Assembly (NCBI GenBank): GCA_905215015.1
Contig: CAJMOS010000124.1
Location: 1-7,535 of the forward strand
DNA from: an uncultured bacterium
GTDB taxonomy: Bacteria; Spirochaetota; Spirochaetia; Sphaerochaetales; Sphaerochaetaceae
Direction of reading: 5' to 3'
DNA length: 7,535 nt
The position numbers and the translations under genes were made by a program. Below are positions 1 through 6,462 of the stretch, in pieces (the first letter of the stretch is position 1; the number at the start of each line of letters is the position of its first letter). The notes under the pieces are model-generated. The model was not told the origin of the DNA. It made no database searches and was given only the letters and a program-made list of their open reading frames with translations.

Positions 1-105
1 TATGAAGGTGAGACCGCCGTTGAAGGTCTGCGTGCGGTACGGATCGAAACTCTGTATATTTTTTCAAATATGTTCAACATCGGCTCCATCAAAATACCAG
101 CTTGA
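1..105 (+). pseudogene. possible 3' end of an unidentified ORF (partial)
   Basis: The first 105 bases read open in frame 1 to a TGA at 103-105, giving a 34-residue tail that ends in GSIKIPA. I do not recognise it. The first 50 bases are GC-rich like the coding DNA of the window, and composition drops sharply after that. The opposite strand of the same bases also reads without a stop (with a phrase SFDPYRTQTFNGG) but has no start codon after its upstream TGA, so it would be a truncated fragment too. Whether either reading is a real gene end cannot be decided here. Confidence 0.2.
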
Positions 106-183
106 AGTTATTTTATTTTATATAATACAAATAGTTGATAAATAAACAAACAAGATAATTGTATTGCATATTTTATGATTATA

Positions 184-201
184 ATTCCTTATATAAAGAA
201 T
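184..201. repeat. near-palindrome, operator-like
   Basis: The 18 bases form an inverted repeat with a single mismatched pair (fifth base against fourteenth), centred on TATA. It lies in the AT-rich leader of the integrase gene. It could be a protein-binding site, or it could simply be chance in AT-rich DNA. Confidence 0.25.
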
Positions 202-258
202 ATTCGTTTCAAAATGCAATAATTTTACATATCAATATAATGCACAAAAACTTTTTAG

Positions 259-290
259 ACTTACTTCTATAGAGTAAGTACTTGTAAGTA
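259..290. repeat. GTAAGTA direct repeats with an inverted partner
   Basis: GTAAGTA occurs at 274-280 and again at 284-290, exactly 10 bases apart, which is about one helical turn. An inverted six-base copy, ACTTAC, sits at 259-264 and can form a small stem with the first GTAAGT. Helically phased short repeats of this sort are typical of recombinase arm sites or operators. The role is inferred from position only. Confidence 0.35.
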
Positions 291-364
291 TGGAAAAAAC
301 GTATTATTATCTTTCTATATAGAAAAATAAAAACGAGATATTGGAAGAATATTAAGCCGTTAAT

Positions 365-391
365 TTGCACTGATTGCACAAATTATTGCAC
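365..391 (+). repeat. three TTGCAC repeats just upstream of the integrase
   Basis: TTGCAC occurs at 365-370, 374-379 and 386-391, and the last two share the longer ATTGCACA. The first lies about 60 bases and the last about 35 bases before the integrase start codon. They may form an operator or recombinase-binding array. They also resemble -35 boxes, but none has a good -10 box at 16-18 bases. Confidence 0.4.
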
Positions 392-411
392 ATACCGTGC
401 GGGAATCTTCT

Positions 412-418
412 GGAGGGG
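412..418 (+). promoter_or_regulatory. Shine-Dalgarno site of the integrase
   Basis: GGAGGGG lies 7 bases before the ATG at 426. It fixes that start over an out-of-frame ATG at 419. Confidence 0.8.
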
Positions 419-425
419 ATGTCGG

Positions 426-1658
426 ATGGCACAAGCGTCTTTTACGTTATGCAGGGTTCCTCATGGGGAACGTATGTATTGGTACGCACTGTTCAGGAAT
501 CCCAAGACAGGGAAACGCACCAATAAGAAAAGCGTGGAAGTATTGAAGAAACAGCTTGGAGACTTCTCCCCTGCACCGGTCACCAGGCGGAGCGAAGCTG
601 AGGCGATCTGTGCGCAGGCGCTTGAGCGGAACATCATCTTCAGAAAGAAAAGCGCTTTGGGTTCCACCAAAGAACTGGGCGCCTATCTTTCCAATTTCTT
701 TGATTGGGAAAAGAGTCCCTACATCCAAAGAAGATTGCTGCTTGATCCGCAAGGCATCTCGAAAGACTACATGCACACCAGGAAGAATCTCGTCGATACG
801 CACGTGGTGCCGCTCTTGGAGAAGGACGCGCTTTTGAGCGAAGTCTCCCTGAAACAGCTTGAGGACTTGCAATTCAGACTGGTGAAAGAAACTACCCTTT
901 CCAAAGGGACGGTCAATATGGCGATGCAGGCGGTGATGATGGCGCTGAAAGAGGCGCAGCGCCGTGGAGATATTCCCGCCGCCACCATGCTGGACGTCAC
1001 ACCAATCAAGGCGCACACACGGGTCCGTGGCATCATGACGGATGAAGAGGCATCCTCCTACCTCGCATACGCGAAAAAGCAAGACAATCCCCGCCTCTAT
1101 CTGTCTGCAGCACTTGCCTTGTTCACCGGCATGCGCAGCGGCGAGCTGCGAGCGCTGACTACCGAGCAAATCAAGCCGGGCTTGATCGTGGTCGACCGAG
1201 CCTACGCCGACCAGCAAGGAACGAAAAGCCCGAAGGGAAAGAAAACCCGTGTCGTGCCCTGTCCGCAGTTTCTCTGTGACCAACTGCTTGCTTTTGCCCA
1301 CACGAATCCGTATCGATGCAAAGAAACACTTGTCTTCTGGAGCCAAAAGAACGGAGGCCATGTGTCCTCGCACTATTTCTGCCAGATTTTCCATTCCAAC
1401 CTTGCAGCGAGCGGAATCCTCTCCCCTGAAGAAATCGAGCGGAGGTATATAACCTTCCATTCGTTCCGCCACATGGCAAACACGCTGCTTCGCGGATCCG
1501 TGGACGAATATGTCCTCCGTCTGACCATCGGCCACTCCAGCGAGCAACTCTCAGATATCTATACCCACCTCTCGGAGAAAGCCTTCAACAGCGTCCAAGC
1601 GGCACAGCAGGCGAATATCCTTCCGTTGCTTCAAAAGGCGGACTCGGACGGCAAATGA
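426..1658 (+). CDS. tyrosine recombinase / phage-type integrase
   Basis: A 410-residue site-specific recombinase that would cut and rejoin DNA at attachment sites through a 3'-phosphotyrosine intermediate. The full catalytic set is visible: R237 in TGMRSGEL, a likely lysine at K267 in the TKSPKGKKTRVVP hairpin, H345 and R348 in HSFRH, H370 in IGHSS, and nucleophile Y379 in DIYTHLS. Residues 1-75 look like an arm-binding or AP2-like N-terminus. Residues 85-190 look like the helical SAM-like core-binding domain, and the catalytic domain fills 200-400. The length is normal for integrases of temperate phages and genomic islands. The ATG has a strong Shine-Dalgarno site. The gene converges on tcdA with 24 bases between stops, and an AT-rich repeat-bearing leader precedes it. 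No excisionase or other phage gene is visible beside it. It appears intact, so the element to its left may still be mobile. Confidence 0.95.
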   Translation: MAQASFTLCRVPHGERMYWYALFRNPKTGKRTNKKSVEVLKKQLGDFSPAPVTRRSEAEAICAQALERNIIFRKKSALGSTKELGAYLSNFFDWEKSPYIQRRLLLDPQGISKDYMHTRKNLVDTHVVPLLEKDALLSEVSLKQLEDLQFRLVKETTLSKGTVNMAMQAVMMALKEAQRRGDIPAATMLDVTPIKAHTRVRGIMTDEEASSYLAYAKKQDNPRLYLSAALALFTGMRSGELRALTTEQIKPGLIVVDRAYADQQGTKSPKGKKTRVVPCPQFLCDQLLAFAHTNPYRCKETLVFWSQKNGGHVSSHYFCQIFHSNLAASGILSPEEIERRYITFHSFRHMANTLLRGSVDEYVLRLTIGHSSEQLSDIYTHLSEKAFNSVQAAQQANILPLLQKADSDGK

Positions 1659-1678
1659 AGCAGGGCTTTTCCTGCTTC
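1657..1678. terminator. hairpin shared by the convergent integrase and tcdA
   Basis: GAAGCAGG at 1657-1664 pairs perfectly with CCTGCTTC at 1671-1678 around a six-base loop. The stem begins inside the integrase stop codon and ends five bases before the tcdA stop. Neither side has a long uninterrupted T-run, so it may be a weak bidirectional terminator. Its position between converging genes supports that reading. It could also lie in an attachment site. Confidence 0.6.
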
Positions 1679-1682
1679 GGGG

Positions 1683-2465
1683 TTACTCTTTTGGTTCTTG
1701 CCGTAAGGGCTTCTTGCAAAGGTCCTTCACCACTTCCCCCGCGATCATCAGGCCAGCGACCGACGGGACAAAAGCGACGCTTCCAGGAATATCGCGCCGG
1801 TCGGTACACTTATGGGTGGCACCTGGAGGACAGACGCAGTGGTAGCGGCAGCTGATGGCCATATCCTCGATGGGCCGGATGGGCGGCTCGGTGGAATAGA
1901 GGACCTTCAGGTGCCTGACGTTCCGCTTGCGCAGCTCGTGCCGCATCACCCTTGCCAACGGGCAGACGCTGGTCTTGTAGATGTCGGCGATCCGGAACTG
2001 GGTGGGATCGAGCTTGTTCCCCGCCCCCATGCAACTGATGACCGGGGTACCGCAGCGCTGGGCCTCCATGATGATCTGGAGCTTCGCGGTGACGGTATCG
2101 ACCGCATCCACCACGTAGTCGTATTCGCTGAAATCAAACTCGCCGGCATTCTGGGGAAGATAGAAGCATTTGCGGACCTCCACATTCGCGTGCGGGTTGA
2201 TATCGTGGATTCTCTGCTCCATCACCTCGGCCTTGTACTTGCCCACCGTGGAGACCAAAGCGACCACCTGGCGGTTGATGTTGGTCAGACAGACCTTGTC
2301 GTCGTCGACCAGCACGAAGGAACCGACACCGGTCCGTGCCAACGCATCGACGCAATACCCGCCGACTCCCCCGATGCCAAACACCGCGACCTTCGACTGG
2401 CGCAGCTTCTCCATATTCTCGGCGCCAAGCAAGAGCTGGGTGCGTGAAAACTGATTCAATGCCAT
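1683..2465 (-). CDS. tcdA: tRNA threonylcarbamoyladenosine dehydratase (TcdA/CsdL, ThiF/E1-like)
   Basis: A 260-residue E1-like enzyme. TcdA uses ATP to cyclise t6A at position 37 of ANN-decoding tRNAs into the cyclic form ct6A. Visible features: the N-terminal FSRTQLLLG segment typical of the TcdA/YgdL branch; the nucleotide-binding loop G-I-G-G-V-G at 30-35; the acidic VDDD at 53-56; the NINRQ signature at 62-66; the CMGAGNKLDP segment at 145-154, which distinguishes this branch from ThiF/MoeB; SVCPLARVMR at 166-175; and a C-terminal GSVAFVPSVAGLMIAGEV helix. Length matches the family (about 250-270). The start is the only one that keeps the conserved N-terminus, with a weak AAGG about 8 bases upstream. 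It stands apart from the other core genes, flanked by the integrase on one side and phage-like debris on the other, and looks intact. The closest alternative is another ThiF-family protein, but the motif set favours TcdA. Confidence 0.93.
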   Translation of the reverse strand: MALNQFSRTQLLLGAENMEKLRQSKVAVFGIGGVGGYCVDALARTGVGSFVLVDDDKVCLTNINRQVVALVSTVGKYKAEVMEQRIHDINPHANVEVRKCFYLPQNAGEFDFSEYDYVVDAVDTVTAKLQIIMEAQRCGTPVISCMGAGNKLDPTQFRIADIYKTSVCPLARVMRHELRKRNVRHLKVLYSTEPPIRPIEDMAISCRYHCVCPPGATHKCTDRRDIPGSVAFVPSVAGLMIAGEVVKDLCKKPLRQEPKE

Positions 2466-2554
2466 GGTTGTACCTTACTGCCCCATCCTATCAAACTCGG
2501 CCCCGAATGGGTACCGGCAAGAGGCAAAAAGGCTCCCTCCAGCAAGCTCCATGG

Positions 2555-2860
2555 AATCATGATGGCGACATCATCCGAGCCTACGACGACCTGCTGACCA
2601 GGAAGGACAGCGGGGTGGTGATGGCGGAAGGAGAAGAAGTACTGAAGCAAACAGTAATACGGGGAAAAACGACTCATGAGATTATTATTGAGAAGATTAG
2701 TAATGAGGAATTTATTTCTGGTGTTTTTGAAGGTCGTTATCGTGGAGTTAAAGATGTCGCTAGAGTTGGGAAAGTCTATAAAAAAATAGGTTTTGTTGGC
2801 GAGAATTTTACATTGCGTGCCGGCACCATTAATCATCATAAACGCAAACCCGGTCTCATA
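2555..2860 (+). pseudogene. unidentified coding remnant, frame 2 (mobile-element debris)
   Basis: In frame 2 the DNA reads openly as plausible protein, starting near DGDIIRAYDDLLTRKDSG and running through EGEEVLKQTVIRGKT and EGRYRGVKDVARVGKVYKK to about 2850. After that the sensible reading moves to frame 1. An ATG at 2621 is the first methionine in this stretch but has only a poor ribosome site. The open frame also extends left across the opposite strand of tcdA, and that part is not coding. I do not recognise a domain. The first 100 bases have the GC content of the surroundings, while 2660 onward falls to roughly 40 percent GC, which suggests pieces of different origin. The best reading is a broken gene, possibly the upstream part of the following polyvalent-protein remnant. 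Confidence 0.4.
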
Positions 2861-3880
2861 TTAGCGATGCTTATAGGTGGTTGCAGGTCACGAACAAAAT
2901 CAACGAACAGATTGCAATTGTTGAACATCTGGCAGATACCAACAAAAATCTTTGGCCGAAGGAAAAATTCGATTCATTGCCAATCGATGCCCAGGCCACA
3001 ATGCTCAAGGCCTTATACGATAGCAATGAATCTGTAATTAATATCCCATCGAGCCCCAGTTCTGTCAAGCTCGACGTGCTCGCCCAGGCGGCTGAAACTC
3101 CCTCGATGGCCGAGATGCGCAGGAAGTACGAGGGTACGGAGCAGTGGATGAAGGTCCCGAACGGGGAGCGGAGCAACCTGACCGAACGGCAGTGGATGCA
3201 GGTCCGCACTCCCGAGTTCAAGAGATGGTTCGGAGACTGGAAGAACGAGACGGCGCACGCCAGCAAGACCGTGGACGAGAACGGGGAGCCGCTGGTAGTC
3301 GACGGCCTGTTCCTCAACCTTCCCCCCGATACGGCGATCCGGAAAGCGAGGCAGCGGGTCTCCAAGGCTGAAGCCCTGACCAACAGAGTCCGGAAGGCGG
3401 AAGAGGCTACCGGGACGGATGCCGGCACGATGGAATTCGGATATGCAGCCAGCGATGTCAGCGAGGCGTATGCGCTTGCCGACCCGGACGTGGGGATCCT
3501 TACCGATGCCATATTGAAAGGAAGGAACCCTCGACTGACGGTGGGCTTCCGGTATGGGGAAGTCCCCGCGGAGATGCAGTCCCGCAATTATCGGGATGAC
3601 TCCCTGGAGAGGGGCGTAAGCATTGTCGGGCACGTGAAGGACCTCGATACAAGACGGTCGGCCTATTACGATGCGTTCTGGGGAAGCGGGAACTACAACA
3701 ATCGCCACCGAATACGCGCCCAGAGGCAGGGGGACCTGAAGTTCAAGGACGACGGGAGGGTCGCCGGGCTTCCGGACCTCCTTTCCGTGATGGGAGGGGA
3801 ATCGGAATCCTTGAAGAAGTTCGAGGATACGGTGGACCGCATCTCCGGAAAGCCCAGCAGATGGAAGGAAGTGCTCGACC
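2842..3880 (+). pseudogene. remnant of a phage-type large polyvalent protein
   Basis: Frame 1 is open from just after a TAA at 2839 and reads as real protein for about 345 residues. Near 3130-3290 it contains KYEGTEQWMK, LTERQW, VRTPEFKRWFGDWKN and VDENGEPLVV. In large polyvalent proteins of phages and conjugative elements, the FKxWFGDW...DENGEPxVV linker normally leads into YHGT, the start of an ADP-ribosyltransferase-like domain. Here DGLFLNLPP follows instead, so that domain is missing or replaced. The remaining 200 residues (AYALADPDVG, RNYRDDSLERGVSIVG, YYDAFWGSGNYNN) are unrecognised. No start codon with a ribosome site is convincing, the left end needs a frameshift to join the preceding fragment, and there is no stop before the ssrA terminator. 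In the same frame the reading runs on antisense through ssrA to 4218, which is not protein. This is a truncated gene piece left by an element beside ssrA. Confidence 0.7.
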
Positions 3881-3917
3881 ATAAAATAAGGCACCTGAAC
3901 CGATTGTTTCAGGTGCC
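3881..3917 (-). terminator. intrinsic terminator of ssrA
   Basis: On the minus strand GGCACCTGAA pairs perfectly over 10 bases with TTCAGGTGCC (+ strand arms 3890-3899 and 3908-3917, eight-base loop). It is followed by the T-rich tail TTATTTTAT. It begins seven bases beyond the mature tmRNA 3' end, as expected for ssrA. Confidence 0.9.
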
Positions 3918-3923
3918 GTGTAT

Positions 3924-4299
3924 TGGAGGTGCTGGGATTCGAACCCAGGTCCAAACGTGCCGTCCTATGACGTCTACGTGCGTAGTCACTGATCTAAATT
4001 TCGGATACCTCTCGGTCCAGTGGCGAACGTACTGGTACCCTATCCTGCTTTCTTTTCCCCGGGAACCACAGTCCTTTTCCCAGGTAAGCCCTTGTTGTTA
4101 CAGGTACCGGTTGCTTAAGAGCGGCAGCAATCCGGCCTGCTTGTCGTCACTGCAATCACGCAGCGAGGGCAAGTACTGCTTCGTCGGAGACGAACTCGTC
4201 TTCTTTCTTGGCAGATAATTTTTTTGCTAGTTTCAAGAGTTGGCGCTCTGCCCGCAGCCATAGACCCAGTCTACCGCCTGTCGAAACCAATACACCCCC
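3924..4299 (-). ncRNA. ssrA: tmRNA (transfer-messenger RNA)
   Basis: tmRNA enters stalled ribosomes with SmpB, lets translation switch to its own tag reading frame, and marks the product for proteolysis. The 5' end reads GGGGGTG, followed by TTGGTTTCGACAGG, the conserved tmRNA D-loop region. The 3' end has a T-arm CTGGG-TTCGAAT-CCCAG and acceptor strand CACCTCC, which pairs with the 5' GGGGGTG over seven pairs (one G-U). The discriminator is A, and the next bases are ATA, so the CCA tail is not encoded. The segment GCAAAAAATTATCT directly before the resume codon closely matches the usual tmRNA context. At about 376 bases the length is normal for a one-piece tmRNA. A consensus promoter and an intrinsic terminator flank it. 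It lies 44 bases beyond the sirtuin stop on the same strand. No smpB is in the window. Confidence 0.96.
4156..4212 (-). other. ssrA: tmRNA proteolysis tag reading frame
   Basis: Starting at resume codon GCC, the tag reads AKKEDEFVSDEAVLALAA and then TGA. The LALAA ending is the usual ClpXP/ClpAP degradation signal, and the acidic middle could aid adaptor binding. The bases UUAUCU before the resume codon keep the conserved A at -4. Confidence 0.92.
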
Positions 4300-4313
4300 T
4301 TCCGGGTACTTCC

Positions 4314-4342
4314 ACTATACTCAGACTTGTCGCTTTTGGCAA
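4314..4342 (-). promoter_or_regulatory. sigma70-type promoter of ssrA
   Basis: On the minus strand TTGCCA (4337-4342) is followed after exactly 17 bases by TATAGT (4314-4319). Transcription would start near 4307, leaving a leader of about eight bases for RNase P to remove from the mature 5' end at 4299. The -35 box begins just after the sirtuin stop codon, so ssrA has its own promoter and could also receive read-through from the folD operon. Confidence 0.85.
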
Positions 4343-4343
4343 C

Positions 4344-5156
4344 TTAGTATTCTCGTTTCTTTCGTACCGGAAGCGTGTCCAGCCAGCAGTCCAAGGTGGT
4401 GAACACCTGCTCGAGATCGGAAAAGAGCAGGTCCGCCGCGTCATCCTGCATGGTCGGTTGCGCGTTGACGATGACAAGCTTCGCCCCATGCCGGCAGGCC
4501 AAGACGGGGAACGAGGCGGCTGGCTGTACCGTCAGGCTGGAACCAAGGACCAAACAGAGGTCGCAGGAGCTGAACTCCTCATAGGCACGGCTGAGGATGT
4601 AGGAATCCAGCGACTCGCCGTACAGGACGATATCGGGTTTGATCACATGCCCGCAGACATCGCAATGGGGCACCTTTCCCTCCTGGACAACCTTGGCTAC
4701 CACCTCGTAGGGGAAATACTTGCCGCAATTGGGGCAATGGTGGTGGGCGACGGAGCCATGCACGTCATAGACCGCCTTGCTTCCGGCCCGCTCGTGAAGC
4801 ATGTCGATGTTCTGGGTGTAGAGGCTCTGCAGGTAGCCCATGCGCTCCATCTTCGCCAACGTGGTGTGGACGATGGTGGGCTGGTAGTGCTCCACGTTGT
4901 ACCATACGGCCTTCGCCCATTGGTAGAAAATGGAAGGCTCGCGCTCGAAAAAGCCTATGGAGACGATATCCTCCACATCCATGCCATGCCACGGGTCGGT
5001 ATACACCCCATGCGCTCCCCGAAAATCGGGGATGCCGCTCAATGTCGAGACACCGGCACCTGTGAAGACGCAGGTCGACCGTGAAGCCTTGATCATCTCT
5101 TCCAGCTTCTGGATCTTCGGCAGGAAGACCTCTTCTTTCTCGCTAAACTCACCCAT
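4344..5156 (-). CDS. NAD-dependent protein deacylase, Sir2 family (sirtuin)
   Basis: A 270-residue sirtuin that removes acyl groups from lysines, consuming NAD and releasing nicotinamide and O-acyl-ADP-ribose. Motifs in order: GAGVS at 33-37 and GIPDFRG at 41-47 (NAD pocket), TQNID at 114-118, catalytic H133 in DVHGS, zinc-binding pairs C141/C144 and C165/C168, GSSLTV at 205-210, and VNAQPT near the C-terminal NAD-binding strand. No Tyr-x-x-Arg desuccinylase motif is visible in the expected region (residues 75-95), which points to deacetylase rather than desuccinylase activity. The ATG at 5156 has GGGGAGGG eight bases upstream. A TTG at 5189 would add 11 residues without support. The start overlaps the end of miaB by eight bases, so the two are probably coupled. 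The N-terminal 15 residues are charged and nonconserved. Confidence 0.95.
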   Translation of the reverse strand: MGEFSEKEEVFLPKIQKLEEMIKASRSTCVFTGAGVSTLSGIPDFRGAHGVYTDPWHGMDVEDIVSIGFFEREPSIFYQWAKAVWYNVEHYQPTIVHTTLAKMERMGYLQSLYTQNIDMLHERAGSKAVYDVHGSVAHHHCPNCGKYFPYEVVAKVVQEGKVPHCDVCGHVIKPDIVLYGESLDSYILSRAYEEFSSCDLCLVLGSSLTVQPAASFPVLACRHGAKLVIVNAQPTMQDDAADLLFSDLEQVFTTLDCWLDTLPVRKKREY

Positions 5157-6462
5157 CGACTTTTCCCTCCCCGAGGAGTGCTCCCTCAAAGGTGTTTCCC
5201 TTGATACCAGTCAGCCTGACTTCAAGCAGGGAACCGACGGGAGCACAGGTCTTGACCACGACCATCTCGTCGTGCTCGGTATGTCCGAGCATCTCGTTCC
5301 CGGACTGTTTGCTGACCTGGGTAAGCAGCACCTCCGCCTTCTGGCCGATGCGCTTCGCATGCTCCTTCTTGACGATTTCCGTCTCAAAGGCAATCAGTTC
5401 GCTGAGTCTCCGGTGCTTGGTGTCGTCATCGATCTGCCCTTCCATCTTCGTCGCCCGTGTGCCTTCACGGGGGTTGTAGTAATACATGAAAGGTTCGATC
5501 GCGCGCATGTTCCCCATCACTTCGAGCGTGTCATGGAACTCCTCTTCGGTCTCGCCTGGGAAGCCCACCATCACGTCCACGGCAAAGGTGATGCCGGGAA
5601 CCTGGTCGCGCATCTTGTCCAAAAGGGCGACGAACTGCTCCTTGGTGTAGTGCCTGTTCATCAGTCCCAGCACTCTTGTGCTTCCGCTCTGCAGCGGTAC
5701 GTGCACATGCTTGGCCACATGCTTCTCCGTGGCCAAGACCTTGATCAGGTCGTCAGAGAAATCTTTCGGATGGGGACTGTCGAAACGGACCCAGCGTATG
5801 GTGTGGCAACGCTCCGCGATCCGGCGCAGCAATGCGGGGAAAAGCACTACCGTCCCATCCGCCTCGACGGAATGGTAGCTGTTGACGTTCTGCCCGAGCA
5901 ACGTAACCTCCCGCACTCCTCTTCCCTCCAGGAAGTCAATCTCCCTGAGGATGTCGGCGACAGGACGGCTCGTCTCGCGTCCCCGGACATAGGGAACGAT
6001 GCAGTAGGTGCAGAAGTTGTTGCAGCCGTTCATGATGGGCACAAAGGAAGACACGTCCCCTTCATGGTAGGAAAGATGGTCGAACTCGTAGGTGTCGCTT
6101 TGGGTGAAGCTGCCGTCGGTCGCGATATCGAGGATCTTCTGCTTGTCGTTGACGCCCACCACGTAGTCGACCTGCGGAGCCTCCTTCTGCATCTCGTCCA
6201 ACAGGCGCTGGGCCATGCAGCCGGTGACCACCAGCGTCAGAGGATGGCTTTTCTTCACATGGGCGAAGAAGCCAAGGCGGCCCCAGATCCTGCTCTCTGC
6301 GGTCTTGCGCACGGAGCAGGTGTTGAGGATCACCACGTCGGCGTGCTCCGCCTCGTCGGCTTTGGAAAGTCCGCTGCCAAGAAGCCTCGCCTCGAGCGCG
6401 TTGCTCTCGGCGATGTTCATCTGGCAACCGTACGTCTCAATGAAAAAGGTTTTCTTCAGCAT
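5149..6462 (-). CDS. miaB: tRNA-2-methylthio-N6-dimethylallyladenosine synthase MiaB
   Basis: A 437-residue radical-SAM methylthiotransferase that converts i6A37 to ms2i6A37 in tRNAs reading codons starting with U. The N-terminal UPF0004 domain carries the auxiliary-cluster cysteines C13 (ETYGCQMN), C49 (NTCSVR) and C82 (TGCMAQR). The radical-SAM cluster is C147, C151 and C154 in MNGCNNFCTYCIVPYVRGRE. LLGQNVNSY, HVHVPLQSGS and DVMVGFPGETEEEF are typical MiaB segments. A TRAM domain closes the protein from about 366. Length fits MiaB (430-450) and the motif set favours it over MtaB or RimO. The ATG at 6462 gives the conserved MLKKTFFIETYG start. A longer reading from GTG at 6549 would run across folD coding sequence and is rejected. 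The gene overlaps the folD stop by seven bases and the sirtuin start by eight. A dimethylallyltransferase (MiaA) is needed upstream in the pathway and is not in the window. Confidence 0.97.
   Translation of the reverse strand: MLKKTFFIETYGCQMNIAESNALEARLLGSGLSKADEAEHADVVILNTCSVRKTAESRIWGRLGFFAHVKKSHPLTLVVTGCMAQRLLDEMQKEAPQVDYVVGVNDKQKILDIATDGSFTQSDTYEFDHLSYHEGDVSSFVPIMNGCNNFCTYCIVPYVRGRETSRPVADILREIDFLEGRGVREVTLLGQNVNSYHSVEADGTVVLFPALLRRIAERCHTIRWVRFDSPHPKDFSDDLIKVLATEKHVAKHVHVPLQSGSTRVLGLMNRHYTKEQFVALLDKMRDQVPGITFAVDVMVGFPGETEEEFHDTLEVMGNMRAIEPFMYYYNPREGTRATKMEGQIDDDTKHRRLSELIAFETEIVKKEHAKRIGQKAEVLLTQVSKQSGNEMLGHTEHDEMVVVKTCAPVGSLLEVRLTGIKGNTFEGALLGEGKVDG
5165..5172 (-). promoter_or_regulatory. 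Shine-Dalgarno site of the sirtuin, inside miaB
   Basis: GGGGAGGG on the minus strand ends eight bases before the ATG at 5156. It lies within the last codons of miaB and decides the sirtuin start. Confidence 0.8.

Larger units (their letters stand above)
106..425. other. AT-rich non-coding region upstream of the integrase
   Basis: About 320 bases of strongly AT-rich DNA without a convincing gene. It contains a near-palindrome at 184-201, repeats of GTAAGTA around 259-290 and three TTGCAC repeats at 365-391. Such a leader in front of an integrase gene is a usual place for arm-type recombinase sites, excisionase sites or repressor operators, but that role is inferred. I found no promoter with good -35 and -10 boxes at proper spacing. 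Confidence 0.5.

Noticed and set aside
38..57. Possible duplicate of the ssrA T-arm (GGATCGAAACTCTG) as the second attachment site
   Set aside because: It matches GGATTCGAACCCAG only with gaps and mismatches, too weak to call a direct repeat.
447..1547. A 366-codon open frame on the minus strand across the integrase
   Set aside because: Shadow of the integrase, which carries every catalytic residue on the + strand.
1812..2447. A 211-codon open frame on the + strand across tcdA
   Set aside because: Shadow of tcdA; its composition reflects the mirrored codon use of a GC-rich gene.
3924..4218. C-terminal part of a long + strand ORF continuing from the phage remnant
   Set aside because: These codons are the antisense of the ssrA terminator and tmRNA, whose paired ends, tag and promoter are all clear. 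The open frame is accidental.
5157..5189. Longer sirtuin start at the TTG at 5189
   Set aside because: It lacks support, while the ATG at 5156 has a strong Shine-Dalgarno site at ideal spacing.
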